The notes: generated by a model not told the origin, from the letters alone. 64,000 nucleotides of DNA from Nocardia sp. BMG51109 (GCF_000526215.1 NZ_JAFQ01000004.1:3844001-3908000); one strand, 5' to 3'. Positions 44,178 through 52,626 are shown, numbered from the stretch's first letter. Translations and numbers: made by a program.

Positions 44178-45503
44178 GTGGTGGCTCGTTCAGCGGCGGC
44201 AGCTCATTCACCGGCGGCAGTTCGTTCACCGGTGACATTCGGTGTGTCCACCGAACGCGGTGCCGTGCAGGCGGTGGCGCTGGGCGGCGGCGCGGGCGGG
44301 CTGCCCGAGCGGATACTGCACCATCGCACCCGGCAGTTCTCCGGCGACGACACCCACGGTCTCGTGCGGGCGGTCGGCGCGGTCCTGGATGATCTCGCCG
44401 CCGAGCTGGGCCCCGACGACGAGGCGGTCGGCGCGGCCGTCACCTACCGCGATGCGGCCGAGCGCCGCGCGATCGTCACCGGTCTCGCGTCCGGGCCGTG
44501 GCGCGCGGCGTCCCTGGTGTCGGCCAAATCCGCCCATCTGGCCCTGGCCCGCGCGATGACCTGGGTCGACGAGTTCGGGCACCTGGTGATCTGCGAGGTC
44601 GTGCCCGGCTACCAGGGCTTCTCGCTGATCTCACCCGAGCGAGACCGGGTGGTCGCGGGCCTGACCGCGGCCGGCGGCACGGTCACGCGGGAGAGCATGC
44701 GCCCGTCGGTCACGGCCGCGTGGGACCAGTTCGAGGCGGCCGGCGTCCGTCCCGACGCGGTCGTGCTGGTCGGTTCCGCCGCCGGTGATCCCGCGGTCGC
44801 GTCGGCGCTCGGGACGGGGTTCGGCGCGTCGATCGTCCCCTGCAAGGTGGCGCAGGCCGGCTCCGCGATCGGCGCGGCGCTGGTGGCCCGGCCGGAGGCC
44901 GCGGGCGCCGCCGAGGCGGGTGGCCGCGCCCGGTTATCCCGCCGCACCACGGCCGTATTCGCGGCGGCCGGTGTGCTCGCGGGCGGGCTGGCCGTCGTCG
45001 GCGTCCACCAGATGACCGGCAAGACGCGGACGGATGCGGCCGTGGCATTGACCGATTCCCGGGTCGCGGCCCAGGCGCACCGCGGCCGTCCGGCCGGAAA
45101 TCCGGTCCCGCATCCGATCCTGTGGCCCGAGCCCGACCAGCAACAGAGCGCGAATCCCGGTGCGGCGCCGGGCGACTCGGGCTCCGAGGTGTTCACCGTC
45201 GATCCGGCGGCCGGCAGCGAGGATGCGCAGGACTCCGATCGCCTCGGGGTGCGCGGGTTCGACTCCGAGCCCTCGGATGACGGCGGGCCCCTCGTCCGGG
45301 AGTCCGATCCGCATCCCGCACCGGCGGCCTCGCCGTCGGTGCCCTCGGCCCCGAACGGCCCGGTCGGCGCGCCCAACGGCTCGCTGCTGTTCCCCGGCGA
45401 GCCGACGCCGCCGCAGATCGGCACGGCCGAGTTCGGCCGGTGGTGGGACAACCACTGGCGGATGATGACGCAGTGGGCGGCGCAGATGATGCCCCGCACC
45501 TGA
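44178..45503 (+). CDS. Single-span membrane protein of mycobacterial/nocardial type
   Basis: 441 aa. Residues about 15-240 look like an actin/Hsp70-like or DUF7159-type domain (TFGVSTERGAVQAVALGG; GHLVICEVVPGYQGFSLI; PDAVVLVGSAAGDPAVASAL). One transmembrane helix follows (TTAVFAAAGVLAGGLAVVGV, about 256-276), then a Pro/Asp/Ser-rich extracytoplasmic tail ending in a Trp-rich segment (RWWDNHWRMMTQWAAQMM). GTG 44178 is preceded by GGAAGG. The first codons contain an 18-bp tandem repeat (from TTCAGCGGCGGCAGCTCA at about 44190) in two to three copies. Function unknown; a cell-envelope role is suggested by topology. Confidence 0.75.
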   Translation: MVARSAAAAHSPAAVRSPVTFGVSTERGAVQAVALGGGAGGLPERILHHRTRQFSGDDTHGLVRAVGAVLDDLAAELGPDDEAVGAAVTYRDAAERRAIVTGLASGPWRAASLVSAKSAHLALARAMTWVDEFGHLVICEVVPGYQGFSLISPERDRVVAGLTAAGGTVTRESMRPSVTAAWDQFEAAGVRPDAVVLVGSAAGDPAVASALGTGFGASIVPCKVAQAGSAIGAALVARPEAAGAAEAGGRARLSRRTTAVFAAAGVLAGGLAVVGVHQMTGKTRTDAAVALTDSRVAAQAHRGRPAGNPVPHPILWPEPDQQQSANPGAAPGDSGSEVFTVDPAAGSEDAQDSDRLGVRGFDSEPSDDGGPLVRESDPHPAPAASPSVPSAPNGPVGAPNGSLLFPGEPTPPQIGTAEFGRWWDNHWRMMTQWAAQMMPRT

Positions 45504-45513
45504 CCCGGCACCC

Positions 45514-45545
45514 GCAGCCAGGCTCGTGCGCGCGAGCCTGGCTGC
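45514..45545 (+). terminator. Terminator hairpin after the membrane protein gene
   Basis: GCAGCCAGGCTCG (45514-45526) pairs perfectly with CGAGCCTGGCTGC (45533-45545) over TGCGCG, 11 bp after the stop at 45503. It is followed by CGCACAAAAG rather than a U-run. Confidence 0.7.
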
Positions 45546-45556
45546 CGCACAAAAGA

Positions 45557-45583
45557 TGGCCCGGGACGTGGTGTCCCGGGCCA
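45557..45583 (-). terminator. Intrinsic terminator of bcp
   Basis: TGGCCCGGGAC (45557-45567) pairs with GTCCCGGGCCA (45573-45583). Read on the - strand, the hairpin is followed by TCTTTTG, a U-rich tail, about 60 bp past the bcp stop. Confidence 0.75.
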
Positions 45584-45600
45584 TTGCTCGTTCTGTGCCC

Positions 45601-45655
45601 ACTACGGCGACAGTGCCCCCGCTACGGCGACAGTGCCCCCGCTACAGCGACAGGT
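45601..45655. repeat. 20-bp tandem repeat that includes the bcp stop codon
   Basis: Copies of a unit like (A/G)CTACGGCGACAGTGCCCCC begin at about 45601 and 45621, followed by a partial third copy GCTACAGCGACAG at about 45641. The third copy contains the last codons and stop of bcp. The two downstream copies therefore duplicate the gene end, each with an in-frame-looking CTGTCGC-x-GTAG. Confidence 0.65.
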
Positions 45656-46145
45656 CGCGGCGCAGCTTGGCCACGTGGCCCGTGGCGCGCACGTTGTACT
45701 GGGCCAGCTCGATCGTGCCCTGCTCGTCGACGAGGAAGGTGGAGCGGATCACGCCGGTGATCTTCTTGCCGTACATCATCTTCTCGCCGTAGGCGCCCCA
45801 TGCGGAGAGCACCTCGCGATCGGGGTCGGACAGCAGCGGGAAGGTGAGCTTCTCGTTGTCGCGGAACTTGGCCAGCTTGGCCGGCTTGTCGGGGGAGATG
45901 CCGACGACGTCGATGCCGGCTCCGCTCAGTTCACCGAGGTTGTCGCGGAAATCGCAGGCCTGCTTGGTGCACCCCGGCGTGCTCGCGGCGGGATAGAAGT
46001 ACACGATCACCTTCCGGCCGCGGTAGTCGGCGAGGGACACCGTCTTGCCGTCGGCATCGGGGAGGCTGAACTCCGGCGCGGTATCGCCGGGGCGGAGCCG
46101 TTCGGCGGTGGCGCTGCCGCCCGCCGCGTCTCGATTCTCGGTCAT
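45642..46145 (-). CDS. bcp: Thioredoxin-dependent thiol peroxidase (BCP family)
   Basis: A 167-aa atypical 2-Cys/1-Cys peroxiredoxin. FYPAASTPGCTKQACDFRDN holds the peroxidatic Cys in (T/S)PGCTxxA and a possible resolving Cys five residues later. The C-terminal TFLVDEQGTIELAQYNVRATGHV strand is typical. It reduces organic and hydrogen peroxide. ATG 46145 gives the family's usual length. It neighbours the DUF3618 gene in divergent orientation, as in mycobacteria. Confidence 0.93.
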   Translation of the reverse strand: MTENRDAAGGSATAERLRPGDTAPEFSLPDADGKTVSLADYRGRKVIVYFYPAASTPGCTKQACDFRDNLGELSGAGIDVVGISPDKPAKLAKFRDNEKLTFPLLSDPDREVLSAWGAYGEKMMYGKKITGVIRSTFLVDEQGTIELAQYNVRATGHVAKLRRDLSL

Positions 46146-46255
46146 ATCCAAGCACGGTAATCGACGGCTGTGACAACGGCGACGACATTCGGTCGGCGGA
46201 TAGACTCGGTCCCTAGCGACGCACGCCGACCGACGACAGAACTTCAGGAGACACT

Positions 46256-46480
46256 GTGGCGAAGGAAACCGAGAGCATCGAGCGGGAGATCGAAGCCGCG
46301 CGCAACCGGCTCGCGAACACACTCGACGAACTCGCGGTGCGGGCCGATCCGCAGCGGATCGCCGGCAATACCAAACAGGCCGTTGTCGCAAAGGTGAACC
46401 AGCCCAAGGTGAAGTACAGCCTGGCCGGTGCCGGCATCCTGGTCGTGCTCCTGTTGCTGCTCCGGATCTTCCGCCGCTAG
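46256..46480 (+). CDS. DUF3618 membrane-anchored small protein
   Basis: 74 aa. An amphipathic N-terminal helix (ESIEREIEAARNRLANTLDELAVRADPQ) carries the DUF3618 signature, then AKVNQPKVKYSLAGAG and one C-terminal transmembrane helix ending in RIFRR (positive inside). GTG 46256 follows CAGGAG. Homologues sit beside bcp in mycobacteria. Function unknown; ends just before a strong terminator. Confidence 0.88.
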   Translation: MAKETESIEREIEAARNRLANTLDELAVRADPQRIAGNTKQAVVAKVNQPKVKYSLAGAGILVVLLLLLRIFRR

Positions 46481-46512
46481 CGGTCCCGGGAAATAGCGGT
46501 CCCGACAAAATA

Positions 46513-46549
46513 CGACACCCGGTGTGGCGCAGTGCCACACCGGGTGTCG
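46513..46549. terminator. Bidirectional terminator
   Basis: CGACACCCGGTGTGGC (46513-46528) and GCCACACCGGGTGTCG (46534-46549) are perfect 16-bp arms over GCAGT. It lies between the convergent DUF3618 and excalibur genes. AAAATA precedes it and a T-containing CGCTTTCG follows, so it can serve both strands. Confidence 0.85.
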
Positions 46550-46576
46550 TCGCTTTCGGGGAGCCGCCGAGGCCGG

Positions 46577-46888
46577 TCAGACGGTCGGGCAGGCCATTCC
46601 GGTGCCGTCGGGGTCCAGGTGGGGGGAGTAGCCGGGCTCGCCGCGGAACAGCGGCGCCCGGCCCGCGGCGCGAGCCTCGTCACAATTCTTGAAGGTGCCC
46701 CCCGCCGAACCGGTCTGGGCGAGTCCGGCCGATCCGGTGGCGCCGATGGCATCGTCGATGCCCGACGAACCGGTGCCGGCGGAGCCGGAGGGGACGTAAT
46801 CGGCGAAGGCCGGGGCGGACAGGGTGATCGGGGCCGCGAGGGTGATCAGTCCCGCGCCCGCGGTCGCGATGAGCCTGCGAACGTTCAT
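46577..46888 (-). CDS. Secreted excalibur calcium-binding-domain protein
   Basis: 103 aa. A Sec signal peptide (NVRRLIATAGAGLITLAAPI, cleavage likely after SAPAFA) is followed by a Gly/Ser/Thr-rich linker and a C-terminal excalibur domain: FKNCDEARAAG, PLFRGEPGYSPHLDPDG, then GMAC. The paired Cys and the D-x-D-G loop are the family marks (EF-hand-like calcium site). ATG 46888. Cell-surface or secreted; role unknown. Confidence 0.88.
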   Translation of the reverse strand: MNVRRLIATAGAGLITLAAPITLSAPAFADYVPSGSAGTGSSGIDDAIGATGSAGLAQTGSAGGTFKNCDEARAAGRAPLFRGEPGYSPHLDPDGTGMACPTV

Positions 46889-47059
46889 GTATTCCTCGAT
46901 GTCTAAGGGGTCGACTACGACGGGCCGGTCGGCACTCCCCGCGGTAGCTGAACCGGGAACCGCCGGGTCTACTGTTCTTATGCGTAGCCCTGTTGTCAAC
47001 CGGGCGACGAAGAGTCGCCGATGCGGGGCGCGTGTCAGGGGTTCGCTCGCGGGGCGTGC

Positions 47060-48037
47060 CTACTGGCCGAGGCGTTTGCCGGTCATATCTTCGGCCGGAA
47101 TCCGGCCCATCCGGCCGGCCTCGAAATCCTCGACGGCTTCGATGATTTCGTGCCGGTAGTTCATCACGAACGGCCCGTACTGCATGACCGGTTCCCGGAT
47201 CGGCTCGCCGCCCAGCAGCAGCACCTCCAGCTCGCCGGAGGGCGTGTGCTGCCGGTCGTCGGCGGTCAGGGTGAGCGCATCGCCCGGCCCGAACGTCGCG
47301 AGTTGCCCCTCGGCGAGCGGGCGGCCCTCGACGCCGGCGCGGCCGCTGCCGGACAGCACGTAGGCCATCGCCGAGAAGCGTTGCGGCCACGGTGTTTCCA
47401 GCCGACCGCCGGGGCCGATCGACGCGTGCGCATAGGCGATCGGCGTGCGGGTGGAGCCGGGGCCGGTGAATCCGCCGATCTCACCCGCGATGATGCGCAC
47501 CAGCGCGCCACCGTCGTGCGAGCTCACCAGCGTCAGTTCGCTCGCGCGCAGGTCCTGGTAGCGCGGGGGCGTCCGCTTCTGCGCGCGCGGCAGGTTCACC
47601 CATAGCTGGATGCCGTGGAACAGCCCGCCGGAGATCACCAGGTCCTCGGCGGGGAGTTCGTCGTGCAGGATTCCGGATCCGGCCGTCATCCACTGGGTGT
47701 CGCCCTCGCCGATCACACCGCCGCCGCCGTTCGAGTCGTGGTGCACCATCGTGCCGTCGAGCATGTAGGTGACGGTCTCGAAGCCGCGATGCGGATGCCA
47801 CGGCGCGCCCTTGGCCTCGTACGGCTGGTAGGCGACCGGGCCCATCTGGTCGAGCAGGATGAACGGGTCGGCGAAGCGCAGCTCCGGGCTCGGGAACGGG
47901 CGGCGCACCTCGAATCCGGCGCCCTCCCGCTGCCGGTGGGCGGTGCCGACGCCGCGCACCGGGCGCTGCCGCAGGGTGCCGTCGGGGCGGGGCAGCCGCG
48001 GCAGGACCAGAATGTCGTCGACGGTGACGGCGGGCAT
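47060..48037 (-). CDS. Pirin family protein
   Basis: A 325-aa bicupin. The N-terminal cupin has HPHRGFETVTYMLDG, with its metal-binding His residues, and GEGDTQWMTAGSGILHDE; the C-terminal cupin ends in MNYRHEIIEAVEDFEAGRMG. Bacterial pirins have been linked to quercetinase activity or metabolic regulation. It is divergent from a MarR gene with an inverted repeat in the shared promoter; the TTGACA on the - strand at 48121-48116 is a plausible -35. Confidence 0.9.
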   Translation of the reverse strand: MPAVTVDDILVLPRLPRPDGTLRQRPVRGVGTAHRQREGAGFEVRRPFPSPELRFADPFILLDQMGPVAYQPYEAKGAPWHPHRGFETVTYMLDGTMVHHDSNGGGGVIGEGDTQWMTAGSGILHDELPAEDLVISGGLFHGIQLWVNLPRAQKRTPPRYQDLRASELTLVSSHDGGALVRIIAGEIGGFTGPGSTRTPIAYAHASIGPGGRLETPWPQRFSAMAYVLSGSGRAGVEGRPLAEGQLATFGPGDALTLTADDRQHTPSGELEVLLLGGEPIREPVMQYGPFVMNYRHEIIEAVEDFEAGRMGRIPAEDMTGKRLGQ

Positions 48038-48106
48038 CGGAACCTCCCGGTGGTCGGTGGCAGGGTCGTGGTGGTGGCTCTGCCGTGGTTGGTGGCTCTA
48101 CTGTGC

Positions 48107-48126
48107 TTGGTGTCCGTGTCAACCAA
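48107..48126. promoter_or_regulatory. Inverted repeat between pirin and MarR genes
   Basis: TTGGT (48107-48111) and ACCAA (48122-48126) flank a 10-bp spacer that contains the - strand TTGACA of the pirin promoter. A TAGGAT -10-like hexamer for marR follows at 48135-48140, only 8 bp before its ATG, implying a nearly leaderless message. It is a probable MarR operator. Confidence 0.55.
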
Positions 48127-48147
48127 CTTCTCGCTAGGATCATTCCC

Positions 48148-48615
48148 ATGGTGCGATGGCTCGACGACGAGGAACAGGCGACGTGGTCGGCGTACATCCG
48201 GATGCGGCAGCGGCTGGAGGCGGCGATGGCCGCCGGGCTGGCCCGGGACGGGCTGTCGATGTCGGACTACGAGATCCTGGTCGCGCTGTCGGCGGCGCCG
48301 GGCGACCTGCTGCGGGCCAAGGATCTGGCCGCCGAGATCTGCTGGGACAAGAGCCGGCTGTCGAAGCATCTGGCGCGGATGGATCGGCGCGGGCTGGTGC
48401 GGCGGACGCAGGCGGCCGACGATGCGCGGGGCATCTCGGTGCGGCTGACCGCGGCGGGCCGGGAGGCGCTGGAGCAGGCCGCGCCGAACCACGTGGAACT
48501 GGTGCGCCGGTTGTTCATCGACGATATGAGCGGGGACGAGGCGAAGGCGGTGCGCTCACTGGCGGACAAGGTCGCCACGGAGGTGGAGCGCACCGCGGCC
48601 GTCGACATCGGGTGA
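48148..48615 (+). CDS. MarR-family regulator
   Basis: A 155-aa winged-helix regulator: SDYEILVALSAAPGDLLRAKDLAAEICWDKSRLSKHLARMDRRGLVRR (HTH) and DDARGISVRLTAAGREAL (wing with the conserved DxR). ATG 48148 is chosen over the longer frame because of the promoter position and family length. It probably represses the divergent pirin gene and itself. Confidence 0.9.
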   Translation: MVRWLDDEEQATWSAYIRMRQRLEAAMAAGLARDGLSMSDYEILVALSAAPGDLLRAKDLAAEICWDKSRLSKHLARMDRRGLVRRTQAADDARGISVRLTAAGREALEQAAPNHVELVRRLFIDDMSGDEAKAVRSLADKVATEVERTAAVDIG

Positions 48616-48623
48616 GTGAGGGC

Positions 48624-49697
48624 TTATTCGCTTGTCCCCGAGGCGTTTGTCTCCGAGGTATTGTCGCCCCCCGCTCGCTTCCAGTCGCCGAACGGCTCGT
48701 CCCGTTCGCGCACGGCCTGCCGGAACCCCGCTGTGGTCGAGCGCGACTGGAAGGCATAGCCCTCGCGGGTGTGCCGCGAGATACCGTCGAATACGGTGCC
48801 GACCATGCCCGAGTTCGCCACGCCCTGGTTGAGCAGGGCGCTGTTGAGTGCCAGCTTGGTCATGATCAGCTGGTTGATCGGCACTCGCGCAATGCGATTC
48901 AGCAACTGCTCGGTGCGTTCGTCGAGTTCTTCGGCGGGGCACGATTCCACCGCCAGGCCCCAGTCGGCGGCCTGCCTGCCGGTCAGGCAGTCGCCGGTGA
49001 ACAGCAGCCGCTTGGCGCGCTGATCGCCGAGGCGGTGTGCCCACATGCCCGCGGCCGGAATGCCCCAGACCCGCGTCGGCGGGTAGCCGATCTTGGTGTC
49101 GTCGGCGCAGATGATCTGATCGGCGAACAGCGCGATATCGGATCCGCCGGCGACAGCGAAACCGTGCAGCTTGGCCACGACCGGCTTGTTCGCGTGCAGC
49201 AGGCTGGCGAAACCGCGGTTGAACCGGCTCATCATCTGGTAGTCGATCATGGGGTCCCAGGTGCCGGCCGGGTCGTGGTTGCGGGCCTGCACGGTGGGGT
49301 CGAGCACTGTGCCGGCCGTGGATTGCGCGGAGGAGGTGGGGGACAGGCCGTCCTCGGCGAAGATCGACAGGTCGTAGCCGCCGCAGAAGCCCTTGCCGCG
49401 CCCGGACAGCACCGTCACGTGCACGCGCGGATCCAGATCCGCACGCTCCACCGCATGTGCCAGCTCGATCGGGGTGTCCGCGGTGATCGCGTTGCCGCGC
49501 TCGGGCCGGTCGAAGGTGATTCGCGCGATGCGGCCGGTCACCTCGTAAGTCAGTGTGCGATAGGCGATATCGGCGTCGGGCGCGGGGCGGCCGGCGTAGG
49601 GGGAGTCGCCGCCGGTCGCATCGTCGCGCCAGGCCGCGGGGCGGGTGCCGGGGTGCTCGTCGTCGGGTGCCACACCAAGAAGTGAACATCGGTTCAT
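48624..49697 (-). CDS. Enoyl-CoA hydratase/isomerase (crotonase) family protein
   Basis: A 357-aa crotonase. ITFDRPERGNAI is the N-terminal signature, GRGKGFCGGYDLS supplies the first oxyanion-hole NH, and HGFAVAGGSDIALFAD supplies the second. The N-terminal 40 residues and an insertion (about residues 115-150) make it longer than the typical 260 aa, as in some actinobacterial steroid/terpenoid-type hydratases. ATG 49697 lies in an inverted repeat TGAAC-ATCG-GTTCA (49683-49696) and lacks a clear Shine-Dalgarno. Converges with marR. Confidence 0.85.
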   Translation of the reverse strand: MNRCSLLGVAPDDEHPGTRPAAWRDDATGGDSPYAGRPAPDADIAYRTLTYEVTGRIARITFDRPERGNAITADTPIELAHAVERADLDPRVHVTVLSGRGKGFCGGYDLSIFAEDGLSPTSSAQSTAGTVLDPTVQARNHDPAGTWDPMIDYQMMSRFNRGFASLLHANKPVVAKLHGFAVAGGSDIALFADQIICADDTKIGYPPTRVWGIPAAGMWAHRLGDQRAKRLLFTGDCLTGRQAADWGLAVESCPAEELDERTEQLLNRIARVPINQLIMTKLALNSALLNQGVANSGMVGTVFDGISRHTREGYAFQSRSTTAGFRQAVRERDEPFGDWKRAGGDNTSETNASGTSE

Positions 49698-49762
49698 TTC
49701 TTGAGTCAAGTGCGGCCTGTCGCGGGAGCTGCGCACGCCGGAACGTCGAGAGGTCTTGCCGT

Positions 49763-50113
49763 TCAGCTCGGGTGTCGGTCGGGTGTCGCGGTGCCGCCGG
49801 TGGTCCACGGCCGTACCGGCGGCTTCACCCAGAGGATCTTCTCGTCGGGGCACTCGCGTTGTGCGGCAGGGTGGTCCGGGTGCCGGGCGGCCCAGGCGTC
49901 CTTCTCGTCGAGCAGCCGGGCGACCAGCGTCCAGGTCTCGTCGGTGCCGGGCGGGTTGGTGCCGGCGGCGCGGGCGAGCTTGCGGCGGGCCGGTGCGGGC
50001 AGCGCGAGCAGTTCGGCGCCGGAGATGCCGCGGTGCCAGACGTAGGCCGCCAAGCGCCGGGCCTTGTCGGCGCGGCCCTTCGAGGCGTGGTCGGTATGTG
50101 CGTAATCGGGCAT
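49763..50113 (-). CDS. Hypothetical protein
   Basis: 116 aa, hydrophilic and basic, no signal or membrane segment. The C-terminal part (TWTLVARLLDEKDAWAARHPDHPAAQRE, then KILWVKPPVRPW) looks like a real soluble helical protein, and the codon third positions are GC-rich as in neighbours. I know no family. ATG 50113; it lies 61 bp downstream of the MarR gene end and could be its operon partner. Confidence 0.6.
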   Translation of the reverse strand: MPDYAHTDHASKGRADKARRLAAYVWHRGISGAELLALPAPARRKLARAAGTNPPGTDETWTLVARLLDEKDAWAARHPDHPAAQRECPDEKILWVKPPVRPWTTGGTATPDRHPS

Positions 50114-50174
50114 GGTGGACTCGAATCGCAGGGGCGGCGTCGAGCGTGGTCGCTCGTCCCCCGACCGTAGTCGC

Positions 50175-50627
50175 TCATCGCATCGACGGGCGCGTCCTCC
50201 CGGGCGTGACCACGCTGGCGAGGGCATCGCGCAGGTCGGCGGCCCGCTCCGTGCCCAGACCGGCCGCCCAGCGCGCCGCGAACTCGGTCGCGGCGGCGTC
50301 GGCGGCACGGGTGGCGGCCCGGCCGCGGCCGGTGAGGGTGACCAGCCGGGCCCGCGCGTCGTCCGGGTGCGGATTGCGCTGTGCGTAGCCCTTGTTCACG
50401 AGGTCGTCGACCAGTTGACTGGCCGCCTGCTTCGTGACCCCCAGATGCCCGGCGATCTCGCCGACCGTCGCACCGTCGGGCGTCATGCGCCCGAACGCGA
50501 AACCGTGCGCGGGCCGCACATCGGCGAATCCGGCCGCCGTGACTCCCTCGCGGATGGCATCGGTGACGTTCGCGGCGGCGGCCAGCAACAGCATCGGCAG
50601 GTCCTGGGCGGCGGTGCGGCTCGGCAT
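50175..50627 (-). CDS. MarR-family regulator
   Basis: 150 aa: helix-turn-helix ATVGEIAGHLGVTKQAASQLVDDLVNKGYAQR and wing PHPDDARARLVTLTGRGR. ATG 50627 (MPSRTAAQ) is preferred to GTG or ATG codons further up. Followed by a hypothetical gene in the same direction. Target unknown. Confidence 0.88.
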   Translation of the reverse strand: MPSRTAAQDLPMLLLAAAANVTDAIREGVTAAGFADVRPAHGFAFGRMTPDGATVGEIAGHLGVTKQAASQLVDDLVNKGYAQRNPHPDDARARLVTLTGRGRAATRAADAAATEFAARWAAGLGTERAADLRDALASVVTPGRTRPSMR

Positions 50628-50902
50628 GGATGCATCATGGCAAAGACCCACTCGCGGGGCAGCATTCACACGCGGTGCCGGGTACCGCCGCGATCGGCGA
50701 CGTCGACGACGGGGCGAACGACCTGACCATCCTGGTCTGGGAACTGCTACTCGGCAGCGTCTTCGCGAGTGCGGTCGTCCGTCGCCGACCCGGGCGCACC
50801 GGCACGGGTGCTAGTACTCCCGACGAGTAGCAACCTCGGTGATGTGCGGTGACCGGGGGCCGGGTTCGTAGGGGGATGGCGAAACCCCTGCGGTGCAACG
50901 GT

Positions 50903-51682
50903 TTATGGGTTCGGAGGGGTCTGGGCCATGGCTCGGACCCGGCCGAGGACGTCCGGGTAGCGGCGGAGATGGGCGCCGCCGTTGAGGTCTATCGTCGCGC
51001 CGGTCATCCAGCCGGAACGGTCGGAGGCCAGGAAGGCTGCGGCTTCGGCGATTTCCTCCGGGCGGCCGCTGCGGCCGAGTGGGGTGTTCTCCACGTATTC
51101 TTCGCGGAGGCCGGGTACCAGTGCGACTCCGGCGACCAACGGCGTGTCGACCAGGCCAGGGGAGAGGGCGTTCACCCGGATGCCGCGTTCGGCCAGTTCC
51201 AGGGCGGCCACCTCGACCAGCATGAGTACGCCGGCCTTCGCGGCGCAGTAGGACGCCATTCCCGTGCCCGGTTGCCGGCCGTTGAGGGAGGCCAGGCAGA
51301 TGATGCTCGCGTTGTCGGCCACGTGTCGTCCGGCGTGCTCGAGCACCAGGAATGTCCCGGTCAGGCAGACGTCCAGGGTGGCTTGCCACTGTGCCAGCTC
51401 GAGTTCGGTGAGGGCGCCGGGTATCGAGGAGCCCGCGCAGTGCACGACGACGTGTGCACCGGCCGCCGTGCGGAATCCCGCGGCGACCGAGTCCTCATCG
51501 GTGACGTCCATCCGGACGGCCGTGACCGCGTCGCCCAGTTCGCGGGCGAGGTCCCGGGCGGCGGACTCATCGATATCGGCGACGACGACCCGATAGCCCT
51601 CGGTGGCCAGGGCTCGCACCGTGGCGGCGCCGATTCCCGACGCGCCGCCCGTCACCACGGCCGTCCGGCCGGCCGCCGTCAT
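50903..51682 (-). CDS. Short-chain dehydrogenase/reductase, third gene of FMO operon
   Basis: A 259-aa classical SDR: TGGASGIGAA (NAD(P) motif), CAGSS, the ICLASL strand, SYCAAKAG with the Y-x3-K pair, and SPGLVDTP. Asp in VVADID after strand 2 suggests NAD preference. ATG 51682 overlaps the hydrolase stop by ATGA. As the last gene of an FMO-hydrolase-SDR operon it would oxidise an alcohol to the ketone used by the flavin enzyme, a common catabolic trio (inference). Confidence 0.92.
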   Translation of the reverse strand: MTAAGRTAVVTGGASGIGAATVRALATEGYRVVVADIDESAARDLARELGDAVTAVRMDVTDEDSVAAGFRTAAGAHVVVHCAGSSIPGALTELELAQWQATLDVCLTGTFLVLEHAGRHVADNASIICLASLNGRQPGTGMASYCAAKAGVLMLVEVAALELAERGIRVNALSPGLVDTPLVAGVALVPGLREEYVENTPLGRSGRPEEIAEAAAFLASDRSGWMTGATIDLNGGAHLRRYPDVLGRVRAMAQTPPNP

Positions 51683-52626
51683 GCCGGACGCCCCGAACGC
51701 ACATCTCCCGGCGCCGAAGCGAGATGCCTTCGCAGGAAACGTAATTGGTGGTCGACCGCGGCGTCGAACCAGGGCCGGCCCGGGAACAGGTCGAAGTGGT
51801 CGCACGGGTAGTGGCGGACCTCGGCGCGTGCCTTGAAGGCGGTCCGCGCCGCCGCGTGCGGTGGTGCCGCACGGTCGAAATCGGCGATCTGCATCAGGAT
51901 CGGCGCGGTGATCCGGTCGGCGTGCCGGCCGGCGCGGTAACCGCCGAGTTCCATGCCGACCGCGGCATCCACCTCGTTGCGCCAGGTCGGACCGGCGAGC
52001 TCGAGGTAGCTGTCGTAATAGCCGCCGCCGGTCAAAGCGGCGCGTTCGCCCGGCTGCCCGACGAGCGGGATCGTCAGCGGCGCGCGCCCCAGCCGGGTGG
52101 CCAACCGGCTGCGCACGGCGGCGGACGTCGATCGGGCCACCGTCCGGGCTCCCGCCTGCCGCAGCACGAGGTTCCCGGCCGCGGGGCCGGAGACCAGCGG
52201 AACCACCGCGATCACCGCGGCGACGTCGGCCCGGCCGGCGGACACGATCAGCGTGTGCCCGCCCGACATCGAGACTCCCCACAGCACCACCGCTTCGGGG
52301 TCCACGCCGGGCTGCCGCGCCGCCGCGGCGACGGCGGCCCGGTAGTCCGCCGTCTGCGCCGCGACCGAAACCCGTTGCCGCGGTTCGCCGGCCGAGGCGC
52401 CGAAACCCCGGTAGTCGAAGGCGAGCACGGCCAGGCCCGCATCGCGGAACGCCCGTGCGAACGGCGCCAGCCCGGAATCCTTCGTGCCGCCGAATCCGTG
52501 CGCCATCACCACCACCGGACGGCCGCCGGACCGCTCGTACGCGCCGCCCGGAGCGGGATCGAAAAACCATGCGTCGCAGAGCGTTCCGTTCGAGTCGAAC
52601 TCGATCCGCCGGTAATCCGCCGTCAC
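51679..52626 (-). CDS. Alpha/beta hydrolase, second gene of FMO operon
   Basis: A 315-aa alpha/beta hydrolase of the DUF1100/dienelactone-like type: VVMAHGFGGTKDSG (oxyanion), FDYRGFGASAGEPR, LWGVSMSGGHT with Ser in GxSxSG form, IADFDRAAPP (acid region) and CDHFDLFPG with the His. GTG 52626 overlaps the FMO stop (GTGA), and its own stop overlaps the SDR start (ATGA). Opening of an ester or lactone made by the FMO is the obvious guess. Confidence 0.9.
   Translation of the reverse strand: MTADYRRIEFDSNGTLCDAWFFDPAPGGAYERSGGRPVVVMAHGFGGTKDSGLAPFARAFRDAGLAVLAFDYRGFGASAGEPRQRVSVAAQTADYRAAVAAAARQPGVDPEAVVLWGVSMSGGHTLIVSAGRADVAAVIAVVPLVSGPAAGNLVLRQAGARTVARSTSAAVRSRLATRLGRAPLTIPLVGQPGERAALTGGGYYDSYLELAGPTWRNEVDAAVGMELGGYRAGRHADRITAPILMQIADFDRAAPPHAAARTAFKARAEVRHYPCDHFDLFPGRPWFDAAVDHQLRFLRRHLASAPGDVRSGRPA

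Noticed and set aside
44190..44235. 18-bp tandem repeat considered as CRISPR or minisatellite
   Set aside because: Only two to three copies, directly abutting and inside a coding start; no spacers. No CRISPR array is visible anywhere in the window.
50630..50830. 66-codon + strand frame with a hydrophobic middle segment
   Set aside because: No RBS, overlaps the promoter region of the MarR gene, and resembles nothing; kept out of the gene list.
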